64,000 bases of DNA, from contig NZ_AP028156.1 in the NCBI RefSeq assembly GCF_033096465.1, forward strand, positions 2,560,501 to 2,624,500. The letters are read 5' to 3'. The DNA comes from Blautia luti (GTDB lineage: Bacteria > Bacillota > Clostridia > Lachnospirales > Lachnospiraceae). Of the stretch, positions 44,766-53,115 are shown piece after piece (the first letter of the stretch is position 1; the number at the start of each line of letters is the position of its first letter). Made by a program: the position numbers and the translations under genes. Under the pieces are notes generated by a model. It did not search any database. It worked only from the letters and a program-made list of their open reading frames with translations, and was not told the DNA's origin.

Positions 44766-45365
44766 CTAAAAGAAATCAACAAAAGTCAGAAGTTTTTCTG
44801 CGATCCACGGATTTATATAACATTCTGTGAGTATTCCGGCAGCATATACCAGCAGGGCAATCCCGGCGCTTATAAGATATCTTCTGCATCTTCCGGGAAA
44901 CAGGCCTTTATTTCTCCAGATCCCCAAGGATAATTCCCATACCTGTGCCATCAGATACATCCACACTGGAATATAAAAAAGATACTGCGGCAGCAACAGA
45001 CCTGCTCCGATCAGACCGCCGGCAAATCCAAATTGCAGAATGGACATGGCAGCTACCGTGCCTATGATAAATCCCAGAAACAGCATTCCTGCAACAGCCA
45101 ATGGAACCCCGAAAATCGAAAACCCACAGAGAACACTCAGGATAAACAGACTACCCCGGATCTTTATGAGTTCTTTTAAATATTCTGTACCTGAAATATT
45201 TCCGGCTGCAAATATGCTTAAGAAATAGATACTTGCCAGCGTTTTCTGCTGCCACTTTATTTTCCAGAGAATATTTGGTATAAGATTTCCAGTCAGAAAC
45301 CCACACAAAAACAGGATCAGTGCAGGAAATCTGGTTTTCTTTTTCATAATTTCGCTTTGTTTCAT
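44766..45365 (-). CDS. spoIIM: Stage II sporulation protein M
   Basis: A 199-residue membrane protein with five to six transmembrane helices; FLCGFLTGNLIPN, FAAGNISGTEYLKE and FAGGLIGAGLLLPQY fit SpoIIM (DUF95). SpoIIM works with SpoIID and SpoIIP in peptidoglycan remodelling during engulfment. Start at ATG 45365 (GGGTG 5 bases upstream) rather than the 17-codon longer reading. The ~290 bases down to xerD hold nothing I recognise. Confidence 0.85.
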   Translation of the reverse strand: MKQSEIMKKKTRFPALILFLCGFLTGNLIPNILWKIKWQQKTLASIYFLSIFAAGNISGTEYLKELIKIRGSLFILSVLCGFSIFGVPLAVAGMLFLGFIIGTVAAMSILQFGFAGGLIGAGLLLPQYLFYIPVWMYLMAQVWELSLGIWRNKGLFPGRCRRYLISAGIALLVYAAGILTECYINPWIAEKLLTFVDFF

Positions 45366-45416
45366 GGCTTCACCCTGTACCAGTCTATGGGAGACCAGTC
45401 CGGGATATGCACACAA

Positions 45417-45460
45417 AAAAATCCTGCAGACCGTATCTTTCTATACAATCTGCAGGATTT
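45417..45460 (-). terminator. Terminator of rny
   Basis: AAATCCTGCAGA pairs with TCTGCAGGATTT across ~18 bases; on the minus strand TTTTTTTGTG follows. Confidence 0.85.
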
Positions 45461-45478
45461 ATATCTGCAAAGAACTAA

Positions 45479-47038
45479 TTATTTCGCATAGTCAACTGCT
45501 CTGCTTTCGCGAATTACATTAACCTTAATCTGACCAGGATATTCAAGCTCTGCTTCAATCTGTTTGGCAATATCTCTTGCCAACAGAACCATATCTGCAT
45601 CACTTACGTGATCCGGTACTACCATCACACGAATTTCCCTTCCTGCCTGAATAGCAAAAGATTTCTCAACACCCTTAAACTGATTGGTAATGTCTTCCAG
45701 CTGTTTCAGTCGGTTGGTATATGTTTCCAGAGTTTCACGTCTTGCACCAGGTCTTGCAGCAGAAATTGCATCTGCGGCCTGTACAATGCATGCAATCAGT
45801 GACTCCGGTTCTACATCACCATGATGGGATGCAACCGTATTGATAACGATAGGGGATTCTTTGTATTTCTTACAAAGGTCAACACCGATCTGAATATGTG
45901 AGCCCTCTACCTCATGGTCAATGGATTTACCAATGTCATGAAGAAGACCAGCTCTCTTCGCCATGCGGACATCTACACCAACTTCACCAGCCAGCATTCC
46001 TGAAAGCTGTGCTACCTCGATGGAATGCTTTAATGCATTCTGTCCATAGCTCGAACGGAATTTCATACGTCCCAGAAGTTTCAGTAATTCCGGATGAATA
46101 CCATGGACACCTACATCCATAGCTGCTGTTTCACCGTCTTCACGGATCTGTGCCTCTACTTCTTTCTGTGCCTTCTCCACCATCTCTTCGATTCTGGCCG
46201 GATGGATACGTCCATCTACGATCAGTTTCTCAAGTGCCACACGGGCAATCTCACGACGGATTGGATCAAATGCAGACAATACAACTGCTTCCGGTGTATC
46301 GTCAATAATAAGATCTACACCTGTGAGAGTTTCCAGCGTACGGATATTACGGCCTTCACGACCGATGATCCTTCCCTTCATCTCATCACTTGGAAGCTGT
46401 ACCACAGAAATAGTAGTCTCAGATACATGATCCACTGCACACTTCTGAATGGCATTGACCACATATTCTTTGGCTTTCTTTCCTGCTTCTTCCTTGGCTC
46501 TGCTTTCCAGTTCTCTGTAGAGTCTGGCTACATCCACTTTTACATCATCTTCAACGGATCTGAGTAATTCTTCTTTTGCCTGTTCGGAGGTCAGACCTGA
46601 AACTCGTTCCAGTTCCTGTACTCCTTTTTGCTCAAGTTCTTCTACCCGTTTTTCTTTTTTCTGCACCTCAGCTGCTCTCGCTGTGCATTCCGCCTCACGC
46701 TTCTCCACTGCATCTGCTTTCTTGTCCACCGCGGATTCTTTGGCCAATACACGGTTTTCATACTTCTGCAGTTCGTTTCTTCGTTCCTTGGTTTCTTTCT
46801 CCAGTTCATTTTTTGTACGGAGAGATTCTTCCTTCACTTCCAATAAAGCTTCTCTTTTTTTAGTCTCAGCTGTTTTCAGAGCTTCATCTATGATGCTTCT
46901 TGCTTTGTCTTCTGCTGTTCCAACGATTTCAGCATCTTTCTGAATCTTGTTGTTCACAGCAACTTTGCAAGTAACAGGAACCGCAATAAGTAGCGCGACT
47001 ACCACAGCGACAATTGCAACAATAATTGTTGTTGTCAC
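45479..47038 (-). CDS. rny: Ribonuclease Y
   Basis: A 519-residue membrane-anchored endoribonuclease that starts mRNA decay. One N-terminal membrane helix (4-24), a long coiled coil (~30-190), a KH domain ([19 protein letters not shown], ~215) and an HD domain (LLHDIGK, ~365). The start codon is GTG at 47038, 7 bases after GGAGG. The ribosome site GGAG is itself followed by GTG-CTCC, so it could fold into a small hairpin. Confidence 0.97.
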   Translation of the reverse strand: MTTTIIVAIVAVVVALLIAVPVTCKVAVNNKIQKDAEIVGTAEDKARSIIDEALKTAETKKREALLEVKEESLRTKNELEKETKERRNELQKYENRVLAKESAVDKKADAVEKREAECTARAAEVQKKEKRVEELEQKGVQELERVSGLTSEQAKEELLRSVEDDVKVDVARLYRELESRAKEEAGKKAKEYVVNAIQKCAVDHVSETTISVVQLPSDEMKGRIIGREGRNIRTLETLTGVDLIIDDTPEAVVLSAFDPIRREIARVALEKLIVDGRIHPARIEEMVEKAQKEVEAQIREDGETAAMDVGVHGIHPELLKLLGRMKFRSSYGQNALKHSIEVAQLSGMLAGEVGVDVRMAKRAGLLHDIGKSIDHEVEGSHIQIGVDLCKKYKESPIVINTVASHHGDVEPESLIACIVQAADAISAARPGARRETLETYTNRLKQLEDITNQFKGVEKSFAIQAGREIRVMVVPDHVSDADMVLLARDIAKQIEAELEYPGQIKVNVIRESRAVDYAK

Positions 47039-47085
47039 AGGAGCACCTCCTTATTTAGTTTTCATTGTACAAATACAACAATACA

Positions 47086-47114
47086 AGTTTATCTTTTTTT
47101 GATACTTATGTCAA
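47086..47114 (-). promoter_or_regulatory. rny promoter
   Basis: TTGACA (47109-47114), 17 bases, TAAACT (47086-47091) on the minus strand, about 50 bases before the GTG start. Confidence 0.65.
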
Positions 47115-47133
47115 GTTTTTCTAGGGAATTGTT

Positions 47134-47637
47134 TCAAGAATTTTCGGTATTGCTGTACGGGGTGACCTGTATCTTCAGTTCTTCCAGAACACCGGAAATA
47201 TCAGAAAACTGAAATCCTCTTCTTCCAAGATATCCGTAAAGCCTGCGCATTTCTTTCTCATCCAGTCTGGCTCCGGGAGCATATTTCTTCTCCACTTCCC
47301 TGCGCAGGATCTCCCGTTCATCCGGTGCGTGAAGGGCTGCCTCTTCTTCCCAGGCTGCTGCTGCCACAGAACGATCTACTCCTTTCGCAGCCAGCTCCTG
47401 CAGCACTTTCTGGCGGCTCTTCGAATCCATCCTGTAAGCAATATAGGTTCTGGCATAGCGGTAGTCATCTATGTATCCATAGGACTCCACATATGCCATG
47501 GCTGCCTCTATGGCATCCTGCCCAAATCCGGCCTGATGCAGTCTGTCCCGCAGTCCCTTCTCTGTACGGTCCATATGTTCCAGAAGTTTCATCGCTTTCT
47601 TCGCTGCTCGCTTATGCTCTTCTGACAGAAACTGCAT
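47134..47637 (-). CDS. recX: RecX regulatory protein
   Basis: A 167-residue RecX with tandem three-helix repeats (HKRAAKKAMKLLEHMDRTE; GLRDRLHQAGFGQDAIEAAM; DYRYARTYIAYRMDSKSRQ). RecX binds RecA filaments and tunes strand exchange. Start at ATG 47637, with GAGG 7 bases upstream inside the recA end; a TTG two codons earlier overlaps the recA stop but has no spacing to a ribosome site. Co-transcribed with recA. Confidence 0.88.
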   Translation of the reverse strand: MQFLSEEHKRAAKKAMKLLEHMDRTEKGLRDRLHQAGFGQDAIEAAMAYVESYGYIDDYRYARTYIAYRMDSKSRQKVLQELAAKGVDRSVAAAAWEEEAALHAPDEREILRREVEKKYAPGARLDEKEMRRLYGYLGRRGFQFSDISGVLEELKIQVTPYSNTENS

Positions 47638-47639
47638 GA

Positions 47640-48713
47640 TCAATCCTCTGCTGTTTCGGTTTCTGTTTCAGCACCTGTATTCTCAGTGCCCTCAGCAGTT
47701 TCTGCTGCCTCCTCATCAGGAAGAAGATGATAATGAATACGTACCTTCTTCTCGATTTCGTCGCAGATGTCCGTATGTTCCTTCAGGAACAGTTTCGCAT
47801 TCTCACGTCCCTGTCCGATCTTATCTCCGTTATAGGCATACCATGCTCCGCTCTTGTTCACGATACCACAGTCCGCTGCCAGATCCAGGATATCGCCTTC
47901 CTTCGAAATACCTGTGCCGAACATAATATCAAATTCTGCCTGCTTGAACGGCGGTGCCACTTTATTCTTAACGACCTTGATCCTGGTGTGGTTTCCGACC
48001 ATCTCTCCGCCCTGCTTCAGAGTCTCTACCCTGCGTACATCCAGACGTACGGAAGAATAAAATTTCAGTGCACGTCCGCCTGTAGTGGTTTCCGGATTAC
48101 CGAACATCACGCCCACCTTCTCACGAAGCTGATTGATAAAGATTACCACACAGTTGGATTTACTGATCACTGCTGTAAGCTTACGAAGGGCCTGGGACAT
48201 CAGACGGGCCTGAAGACCTACATGGCTGTCTCCCATATCTCCATCAATCTCCGCTTTCGGTACCAGGGCTGCAACAGAGTCCACGATCACAATATCCACA
48301 GCTCCTGAACGAACCATAGTCTCAGTGATCTCCAGTGCCTGTTCCCCGTTATCCGGCTGTGAAATATATAAATTGTCAATATCTACTCCGATATTTCTGG
48401 CATATACAGGATCGAGGGCATGTTCCGCATCAATAAATCCTGCGATCCCGCCTCTCTTCTGGACTTCCGCTACCATATGGAGGGCAACTGTCGTCTTACC
48501 ACTGGATTCCGGTCCGTAGATCTCGATAATACGTCCCTTGGGTACTCCCCCGACTCCAAGGGCAATATCCAGGCTTAAAGAACCTGTAGGGACTGTCTCC
48601 ACCTGCATATTCGTGCTGGATTCTCCCAGTTTCATGACAGATCCCTTGCCATAGTGCTTCTCAATCTGTCCAAGAGCTGCCTCTAATGCTTTCTGTTTTT
48701 CTTCATTTATCAT
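47640..48713 (-). CDS. recA: Recombinase RecA
   Basis: A 357-residue RecA: Walker A GPESSGKT at 67-74, Walker [12 protein letters not shown] (~140), L1/L2 loops and the acidic C-terminal tail ([19 protein letters not shown]), here longer than average. It catalyses strand exchange and drives LexA self-cleavage. A LexA box and sigma-A promoter are directly upstream; recX follows. Confidence 0.99.
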   Translation of the reverse strand: MINEEKQKALEAALGQIEKHYGKGSVMKLGESSTNMQVETVPTGSLSLDIALGVGGVPKGRIIEIYGPESSGKTTVALHMVAEVQKRGGIAGFIDAEHALDPVYARNIGVDIDNLYISQPDNGEQALEITETMVRSGAVDIVIVDSVAALVPKAEIDGDMGDSHVGLQARLMSQALRKLTAVISKSNCVVIFINQLREKVGVMFGNPETTTGGRALKFYSSVRLDVRRVETLKQGGEMVGNHTRIKVVKNKVAPPFKQAEFDIMFGTGISKEGDILDLAADCGIVNKSGAWYAYNGDKIGQGRENAKLFLKEHTDICDEIEKKVRIHYHLLPDEEAAETAEGTENTGAETETETAED

Positions 48714-48739
48714 CTATATTAATCTCCTTGCATATATTT

Positions 48740-48796
48740 CGAACCTATGTTCGTGTTTTCTTTTAATATAGTATTATACTTTTTTCCGGATGTCAA
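48740..48796 (-). promoter_or_regulatory. lexA box: recA promoter with LexA (SOS) box
   Basis: TTGACA (48791-48796), 17 bases, TACTAT (48768-48773) on the minus strand. CGAACCTATGTTCG at 48740-48753 matches the Gram-positive LexA/DinR consensus CGAACNNNNGTTCG exactly and lies just after the predicted start point. Confidence 0.88.
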
Positions 48797-48847
48797 GCTT
48801 TTCCGTAAATTTCAGGAAATAATCCTGCCCGGGTGATTTTGGCATAA

Positions 48848-48890
48848 AAAGAACGGGTGCACAGTCTCTGCCATGCATTTCCCGTTCTTT
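48848..48890. terminator. Terminator of glgA
   Basis: AAAGAACGGG pairs with CCCGTTCTTT, with inner TGCA pairs. It separates glgA from the recA promoter. Confidence 0.75.
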
Positions 48891-48912
48891 CGTAAAATTC
48901 TTTCTATTCTGT

Positions 48913-50367
48913 TTATTCCGGTTTATCACCGATCAGCCAGTTATACATCTCTTCATACTGACGTGCGGAATTGTTCCAGGAAAAATCTGCTGCCATAGCA
49001 CGGTCAACCATCTTATTCCATTCACGTTTCTTATCGTAGTAGATCCTCTCTGCATTCCGTACTGTATTGAGCATCTCATGGGCATTGTAGTTGCGGAAGG
49101 AGAATCCTGTACCTGTTCCTTCATATTCATTAAACGGTTCCACTGTATCTTTCAGACCACCTGTTTCACGGACGATCGGAAGAGTTCCGTAACGAAGGCT
49201 CATCAGCTGGCTTAAACCGCATGGCTCGAACAGAGACGGCATAAGGAATGCATCAGAAGCAGCATAAATACGGTGTGACATCGATTCGTCATAATAGATC
49301 TGGGCAGAAACCTTTCCATGGTATTTCCAGTCGAAATGACGGAACATATTCTCATAACGTTCATCACCGGTTCCGAGAACTACGATCTGCACTGCATCTT
49401 GGCAGAGTTCATCCATCACATATGCGATAAGGTCAAAGCCCTTCTGGTCTGTCAGACGTGAAACGATACCGATCATCATTGCCTTCGGATTTTCTTCCAG
49501 TCCCAGATCCTTCTGAAGCTGGATCTTATTTTTTACTTTTTCCTTGCGGAAGGTTGTCGCGTTATAGTTCTTCGTGATATATGGATCAGTCTCCGGATTA
49601 AAGATATTGTAGTCAATACCATTGACAATTCCTCTCAGACTGTTAGCCCGGGCACACATCAGGCCGTCAAGGCGTTCGCCGTAGAACGGTGTCTTGATCT
49701 CCTCTGCATAAGTATTGCTGACAGTTGTCACAGCATCCGCAAATACGATACCTCCCTTAAGGAAATTGGCATCCTTGTAAGCTTCCAGCTTGTCTGAAGT
49801 GAAATAATAATCAGAAAGACCTGTGATATCCTGTACAGTCTTCACATCCCAGACGCCTTGGAATTTCAGGTTATGTATTGTCATGATCGTCTTGATATTC
49901 CAGAAAAATTCATTCTGCTGGAAGCTGTCATGAAGATATACAGGGACAAGTCCTGTCTGCCAGTCATGACAGTGGATCACATCCGGTCTGAATCCGATCA
50001 CCGGAAGTACGGATAATACTGCTTTGGAAAAGAATGCAAATTTCTCCAGATCCCACGGAGCACTGTCATATGGTTTCGGACCACTGAAATAGTATTCATT
50101 GTCAATGAAATAGAACTGAATTCCATCATACTCCATATGCATAATTCCTACATAGCAGTTCTTATATCCCAGATCCATGTAGAAATGTGTGACGTATTCC
50201 ATTTTATCTTTCCATTCCTGTTTCATACAGGCATATTTCGGTAAGATCACACGAATATCGAAATATCTCTTGTCGAAATATTTCGGTAAAGCGCCTGCTA
50301 CATCTGCCAGTCCTCCTGTTTTGATAAACGGAACTGCTTCAGATGTTGCAAATAAAATATTTTTCAT
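48913..50367 (-). CDS. glgA: Glycogen synthase (ADP-glucose type)
   Basis: A 484-residue GT5 enzyme that extends alpha-1,4-glucan from ADP-glucose. N-terminal substrate motif KTGGLADV at 16-23, HDWQTGLVPVYL (~140) and the C-terminal SLFEPCGLSQLMSLRYGTLP (~385) are typical. No other glg genes are adjacent. It lies 53 bases after spo0A on the same strand with a possible own promoter, so glycogen storage may be tied to sporulation entry; that is inference. Confidence 0.96.
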   Translation of the reverse strand: MKNILFATSEAVPFIKTGGLADVAGALPKYFDKRYFDIRVILPKYACMKQEWKDKMEYVTHFYMDLGYKNCYVGIMHMEYDGIQFYFIDNEYYFSGPKPYDSAPWDLEKFAFFSKAVLSVLPVIGFRPDVIHCHDWQTGLVPVYLHDSFQQNEFFWNIKTIMTIHNLKFQGVWDVKTVQDITGLSDYYFTSDKLEAYKDANFLKGGIVFADAVTTVSNTYAEEIKTPFYGERLDGLMCARANSLRGIVNGIDYNIFNPETDPYITKNYNATTFRKEKVKNKIQLQKDLGLEENPKAMMIGIVSRLTDQKGFDLIAYVMDELCQDAVQIVVLGTGDERYENMFRHFDWKYHGKVSAQIYYDESMSHRIYAASDAFLMPSLFEPCGLSQLMSLRYGTLPIVRETGGLKDTVEPFNEYEGTGTGFSFRNYNAHEMLNTVRNAERIYYDKKREWNKMVDRAMAADFSWNNSARQYEEMYNWLIGDKPE

Positions 50368-50401
50368 GCGTAAAACCCTCCTTGGTAGCCTTTATACTAC
50401 A

Positions 50402-50430
50402 ATTATACTCCAAAAAACGCCTATTGGAAA
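50402..50430 (-). promoter_or_regulatory. Possible glgA promoter
   Basis: TTTCCA (50425-50430, overlapping the spo0A end), 17 bases, TATAAT (50402-50407) on the minus strand. Confidence 0.45.
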
Positions 50431-51227
50431 GTGCGATTTTTATATTCCAGTCTGATTTTATCTGCGATCAGTGCAATAAATTCAGAATTCGTAGGCTTAC
50501 CTTTTCCTGTGCTTACCGTATATCCGAAAAGCTCATCGATCGTATCCATCTTTCCTCTGCTCCACGCTACTTCAATGGCATGGCGGATCGCTCTCTCCAC
50601 TCTGCTGGAAGTTGTCTGATGCCGTTTCGCAATGGTGGGATACAGAATCTTCGTAATGGAATTCAGCATTTCCATATCATTTACAGACAGGATAATGGCA
50701 TCTCGCAGATACTGATATCCTTTGATATGTGCCGGAACACCTATCTCATGAATGATGTTCGTTACATCTGTCTCCAGATTTCCCTGGGTCATGGTATTTT
50801 CTTCTTTTACTTCTGTCTGTCTGCTGATCTGTCTGAATTTCCTGTCTCCTAAGCTTCTCACATGCTTGATCCGATTTAACAGCATCCTGTTGTCAAAAGG
50901 TTTCAGCACATAATAATCCGCTCCCAGACTGAATGCATCTTCCGTGATCCTCTCTTTTCCTACAGCGGAAACTACAATAAACGCCGGTATTTTCTTCAAA
51001 CTGCTGTCATGGACAAAACGTTCCATCACTGCCAGGCCGTCCATCTTCGGCATAATAATGTCCAATACCACAACGTCCGGCTCTTTTTCCCTTATAATAT
51101 TACAGATTTCTTCTCCATTATGGGCTTTGCCAACCAGTTCCAGATCCTTATCTTCTTCGATGATCTTTCCAAGTACTTCCACCATTCTCTCATTATCGTC
51201 CGCAACCGCCACATTTAATTTTTCCAT
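50421..51227 (-). CDS. spo0A: Sporulation master regulator Spo0A
   Basis: A 268-residue response regulator. Receiver domain with acidic pair Asp10-Asp11 and phospho-acceptor Asp56 ([13 protein letters not shown]), Lys in YYVLKPFD; then the Spo0A-specific DNA-binding domain from ~155 ([54 protein letters not shown]). It turns on sporulation when phosphorylated. Usual order recN-spoIVB-spo0A is kept but a GGDEF-REC gene is inserted in front. One TGNCGAA site lies at 51394-51400 upstream. Confidence 0.98.
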   Translation of the reverse strand: MEKLNVAVADDNERMVEVLGKIIEEDKDLELVGKAHNGEEICNIIREKEPDVVVLDIIMPKMDGLAVMERFVHDSSLKKIPAFIVVSAVGKERITEDAFSLGADYYVLKPFDNRMLLNRIKHVRSLGDRKFRQISRQTEVKEENTMTQGNLETDVTNIIHEIGVPAHIKGYQYLRDAIILSVNDMEMLNSITKILYPTIAKRHQTTSSRVERAIRHAIEVAWSRGKMDTIDELFGYTVSTGKGKPTNSEFIALIADKIRLEYKNRTFQ

Positions 51228-51293
51228 GAGGCCAGCCTCCTCCCTGATCTAAATCCTCTATATTTTTGTTCCTGTTTTTTTGGCACATCACAT

Positions 51294-51323
51294 ATTATAG
51301 AGGAACGATAAGGGAGAAATCAA
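51294..51323 (-). promoter_or_regulatory. Possible spo0A promoter
   Basis: TTGATT, 18 bases, TATAAT on the minus strand (-10 at 51294-51299), about 65 bases before the spo0A ATG. Upstream at about 51357-51379 lies a tandem GCGCTTATCT repeat. Confidence 0.5.
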
Positions 51324-51436
51324 GCCGAATCAGGGAGGTCAGACCCATTTTCCATCGCGCTTATCTGCGCTTATCTGGCTTTTATTTTCATCATTCGCCA
51401 CGAATATATCTTACCGGACAGCAATCGCATTTTTCT

Positions 51437-52765
51437 TTATTTTTTCAGTTCACTTTTGATCTGGTCTGTTACCAGGGCGATCAGTCTTCTCTGTTTCGCA
51501 TAGAGCTTTATGGTGTTAAATACCCGTCTGTATACTACCTGGGCATCGAACGGACGGTTGATATAATCCATGGCTCCCATTTCATAGGCTTTTTTCACAT
51601 AGGTCTCTGATTCCTCACTGGAAATCATGATCACCGGAATATTGTCCAGGAAATTCTTCTCAGACATTACCCGCAGAACCTCGAAACCATCCATCACAGG
51701 CATGATAATATCCAGAAGCACCAGTGAAATATCTTCTTCATGCTCTTCAAGGTATTCCAGGCCTTCTTCTCCGTTGGCAGCTTCTAGGACAGCAAATTCT
51801 TCTCCCAGTACCTCCCTGAGAATGGCACGGTTCATCTCTGAATCATCTATGATCAGGATCTTCGGCCGTAAATCTTCAAAGAATTTCTCTTTTCTGCCTT
51901 CCAGCTTCCCGCCGGTGCTGTTCTCCTCTGTAACGACCATGTTCTTCTTATTTTTCGCCATATACATAAAATGATCTGCACGGCTGATCGCTTCTTCTAT
52001 CGTGTCTCCTTCTGACATTACGCCGCCTATACTGACAGACATCTTCAGTCTGGGATAGCCAGGCACTTTTGCCTCCTGCACCTTCCTGCTGATACTTTTC
52101 AGCTTCCGGGTAAAAATCTCCGGTTCTACATCAGCCATGATCAGGATGAATTCATCCCCTCCGTACCGGATCAGAATATCTGTTTTACGGATACAGCTTC
52201 TGATAACTTCTGCTACCGTACGTAGCACCAGATCTCCCACTTTATGCCCAAGAGTATCATTATATAACTTGAAATCATCCAGATCGATCATTGCAACTCC
52301 TGCAGGAGTTTTCATATTTTTGATCATATTCTCATAGAAATGCCGATTGGATGCACCTGTAAGGGCATCTGTATACAGAGCTTCCTGGTATCCGCTTATT
52401 TTTTTCAGCAGACGGTTTTTGCCCTGAGGATCCAGGATCAGTTCATCGTCCAGGCAGTTGATCATCTCCATGACATACTCTCTGCCGTCAATCTCCATAT
52501 ATTTTGCAATCACCTGGTAAAGTACAGAATCAATAAATTCCATTTTTACTTTTCTGTTCTTTTCCTCCAGTGCACGTATAGATACACAATTCTCGCACGG
52601 ACTGCTTTTCTTCCAGAAATCGTAGCACTGACAGGGGGCTTTTGGCTCCTTGGACGTATAATCTCCATAATGGATCTCTCTTAATGTATCAGCTTCCAGA
52701 AGACGCACTACATCAAATACAGACTCCATATACCGCATGGTTTGCTTTGCTTCCTGCATTGTCAT
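51437..52765 (-). CDS. Diguanylate cyclase with C-terminal receiver domain (GGDEF-REC)
   Basis: A 442-residue signalling protein in three parts. Residues 1-125: a sensor-like domain with four cysteines (Cys45, 47, 57, 60; PCQCYD and PCENC) that may hold a metal. Residues 130-285: a GGDEF domain with intact active site RYGGDEF (202-206) and intact inhibitory I-site RKTD (193-196). Residues 300-430: a receiver with Asp307-Asp308 and phospho-acceptor Asp352 (LLDIIMPVMDG), Lys in INRPFD region replaced by Arg (NRPFD). GGDEF makes c-di-GMP from GTP. A receiver at the C-terminus is uncommon. The gene sits between spoIVB and spo0A and its leader carries a c-di-GMP-I riboswitch. Two in-frame ATGs near 52765 are possible. 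Confidence 0.93.
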   Translation of the reverse strand: MTMQEAKQTMRYMESVFDVVRLLEADTLREIHYGDYTSKEPKAPCQCYDFWKKSSPCENCVSIRALEEKNRKVKMEFIDSVLYQVIAKYMEIDGREYVMEMINCLDDELILDPQGKNRLLKKISGYQEALYTDALTGASNRHFYENMIKNMKTPAGVAMIDLDDFKLYNDTLGHKVGDLVLRTVAEVIRSCIRKTDILIRYGGDEFILIMADVEPEIFTRKLKSISRKVQEAKVPGYPRLKMSVSIGGVMSEGDTIEEAISRADHFMYMAKNKKNMVVTEENSTGGKLEGRKEKFFEDLRPKILIIDDSEMNRAILREVLGEEFAVLEAANGEEGLEYLEEHEEDISLVLLDIIMPVMDGFEVLRVMSEKNFLDNIPVIMISSEESETYVKKAYEMGAMDYINRPFDAQVVYRRVFNTIKLYAKQRRLIALVTDQIKSELKK

Positions 52766-52852
52766 ATTCCTATCATCCTCTATCTGTAAATCCTGCGGCA
52801 GCTTTGCTTCCTGCCCACAGTATTGGTTTATATGTATTTCTTTTTTGCAACG

Positions 52853-52887
52853 AAAAAAAGTATTGTTATAACAATAACAATACTTTT
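52853..52887 (-). terminator. Riboswitch expression platform: intrinsic terminator
   Basis: On the minus strand AAAAGTATTGTTAT pairs with ATAACAATACTTTT and is followed by seven T in total. It lies between the c-di-GMP aptamer and the GGDEF start. A copy of AAGTATTGTAT located before the aptamer (52968-52979) can pair with the right arm, giving a plausible antiterminator. Confidence 0.8.
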
Positions 52888-52892
52888 GATTA

Positions 52893-52979
52893 ACTCCCTG
52901 CAGCTGGCTGTCATTTTACAGACCCTATAGCTTTGCGTCGCAACCTTTCGATTGTTTTGCCATATCTTATACAATACTT
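52893..52979 (-). promoter_or_regulatory. c-di-GMP-I (GEMM) riboswitch
   Basis: The minus strand reads GGCAAAACAATC-GAAA-GGTTG, then CGACGCAAAGCTATAGGGTC, TGTAAAATGACAGCCAGCTG. These match the GEMM-I core: GGCAAAC, a GAAA-tetraloop hairpin (CAATC/GGTTG), GACGCAAAGC, and a second hairpin (GGGTCTGT/ACAGCC) ending in GCCAGCTGC. Basal helix P1 looks short here. Downstream gene makes c-di-GMP, so it is a feedback element. Class call is from memory of the consensus. Confidence 0.85.
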
Positions 52980-53032
52980 CTCATCAGACAATCTGCCGCT
53001 TTTCACACGAAAATCTAACTCATAATATTATT

Positions 53033-53061
53033 ACTATAGCACATACCCGGAGGAAAGTCAA
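53033..53061 (-). promoter_or_regulatory. Promoter of the riboswitch-GGDEF transcript
   Basis: TTGACT (53056-53061), 17 bases, TATAGT (53033-53038) with TGC extension on the minus strand. It starts a leader of about 260 bases. Confidence 0.75.
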
Positions 53062-53085
53062 AAAATATTATCTGCAGTAACGACA

Positions 53086-53113
53086 AAAACGCTGCACGGG
53101 CAGCGTCTTTTTG
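53086..53113. terminator. Terminator of spoIVB
   Basis: AAAAACGCTGC-ACGG-GCAGCGTCTTTTT, directly after the spoIVB stop; on the minus strand GCGTTTTTG follows. It isolates the GGDEF promoter from spoIVB. Confidence 0.88.
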
Positions 53114-53115
53114 TC

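Noticed and set aside
51357..51379. Tandem GCGCTTATCT repeat as regulatory site
   Set aside because: Only two copies, no dyad and no known consensus; noted in the spo0A promoter entry but not claimed as an operator.
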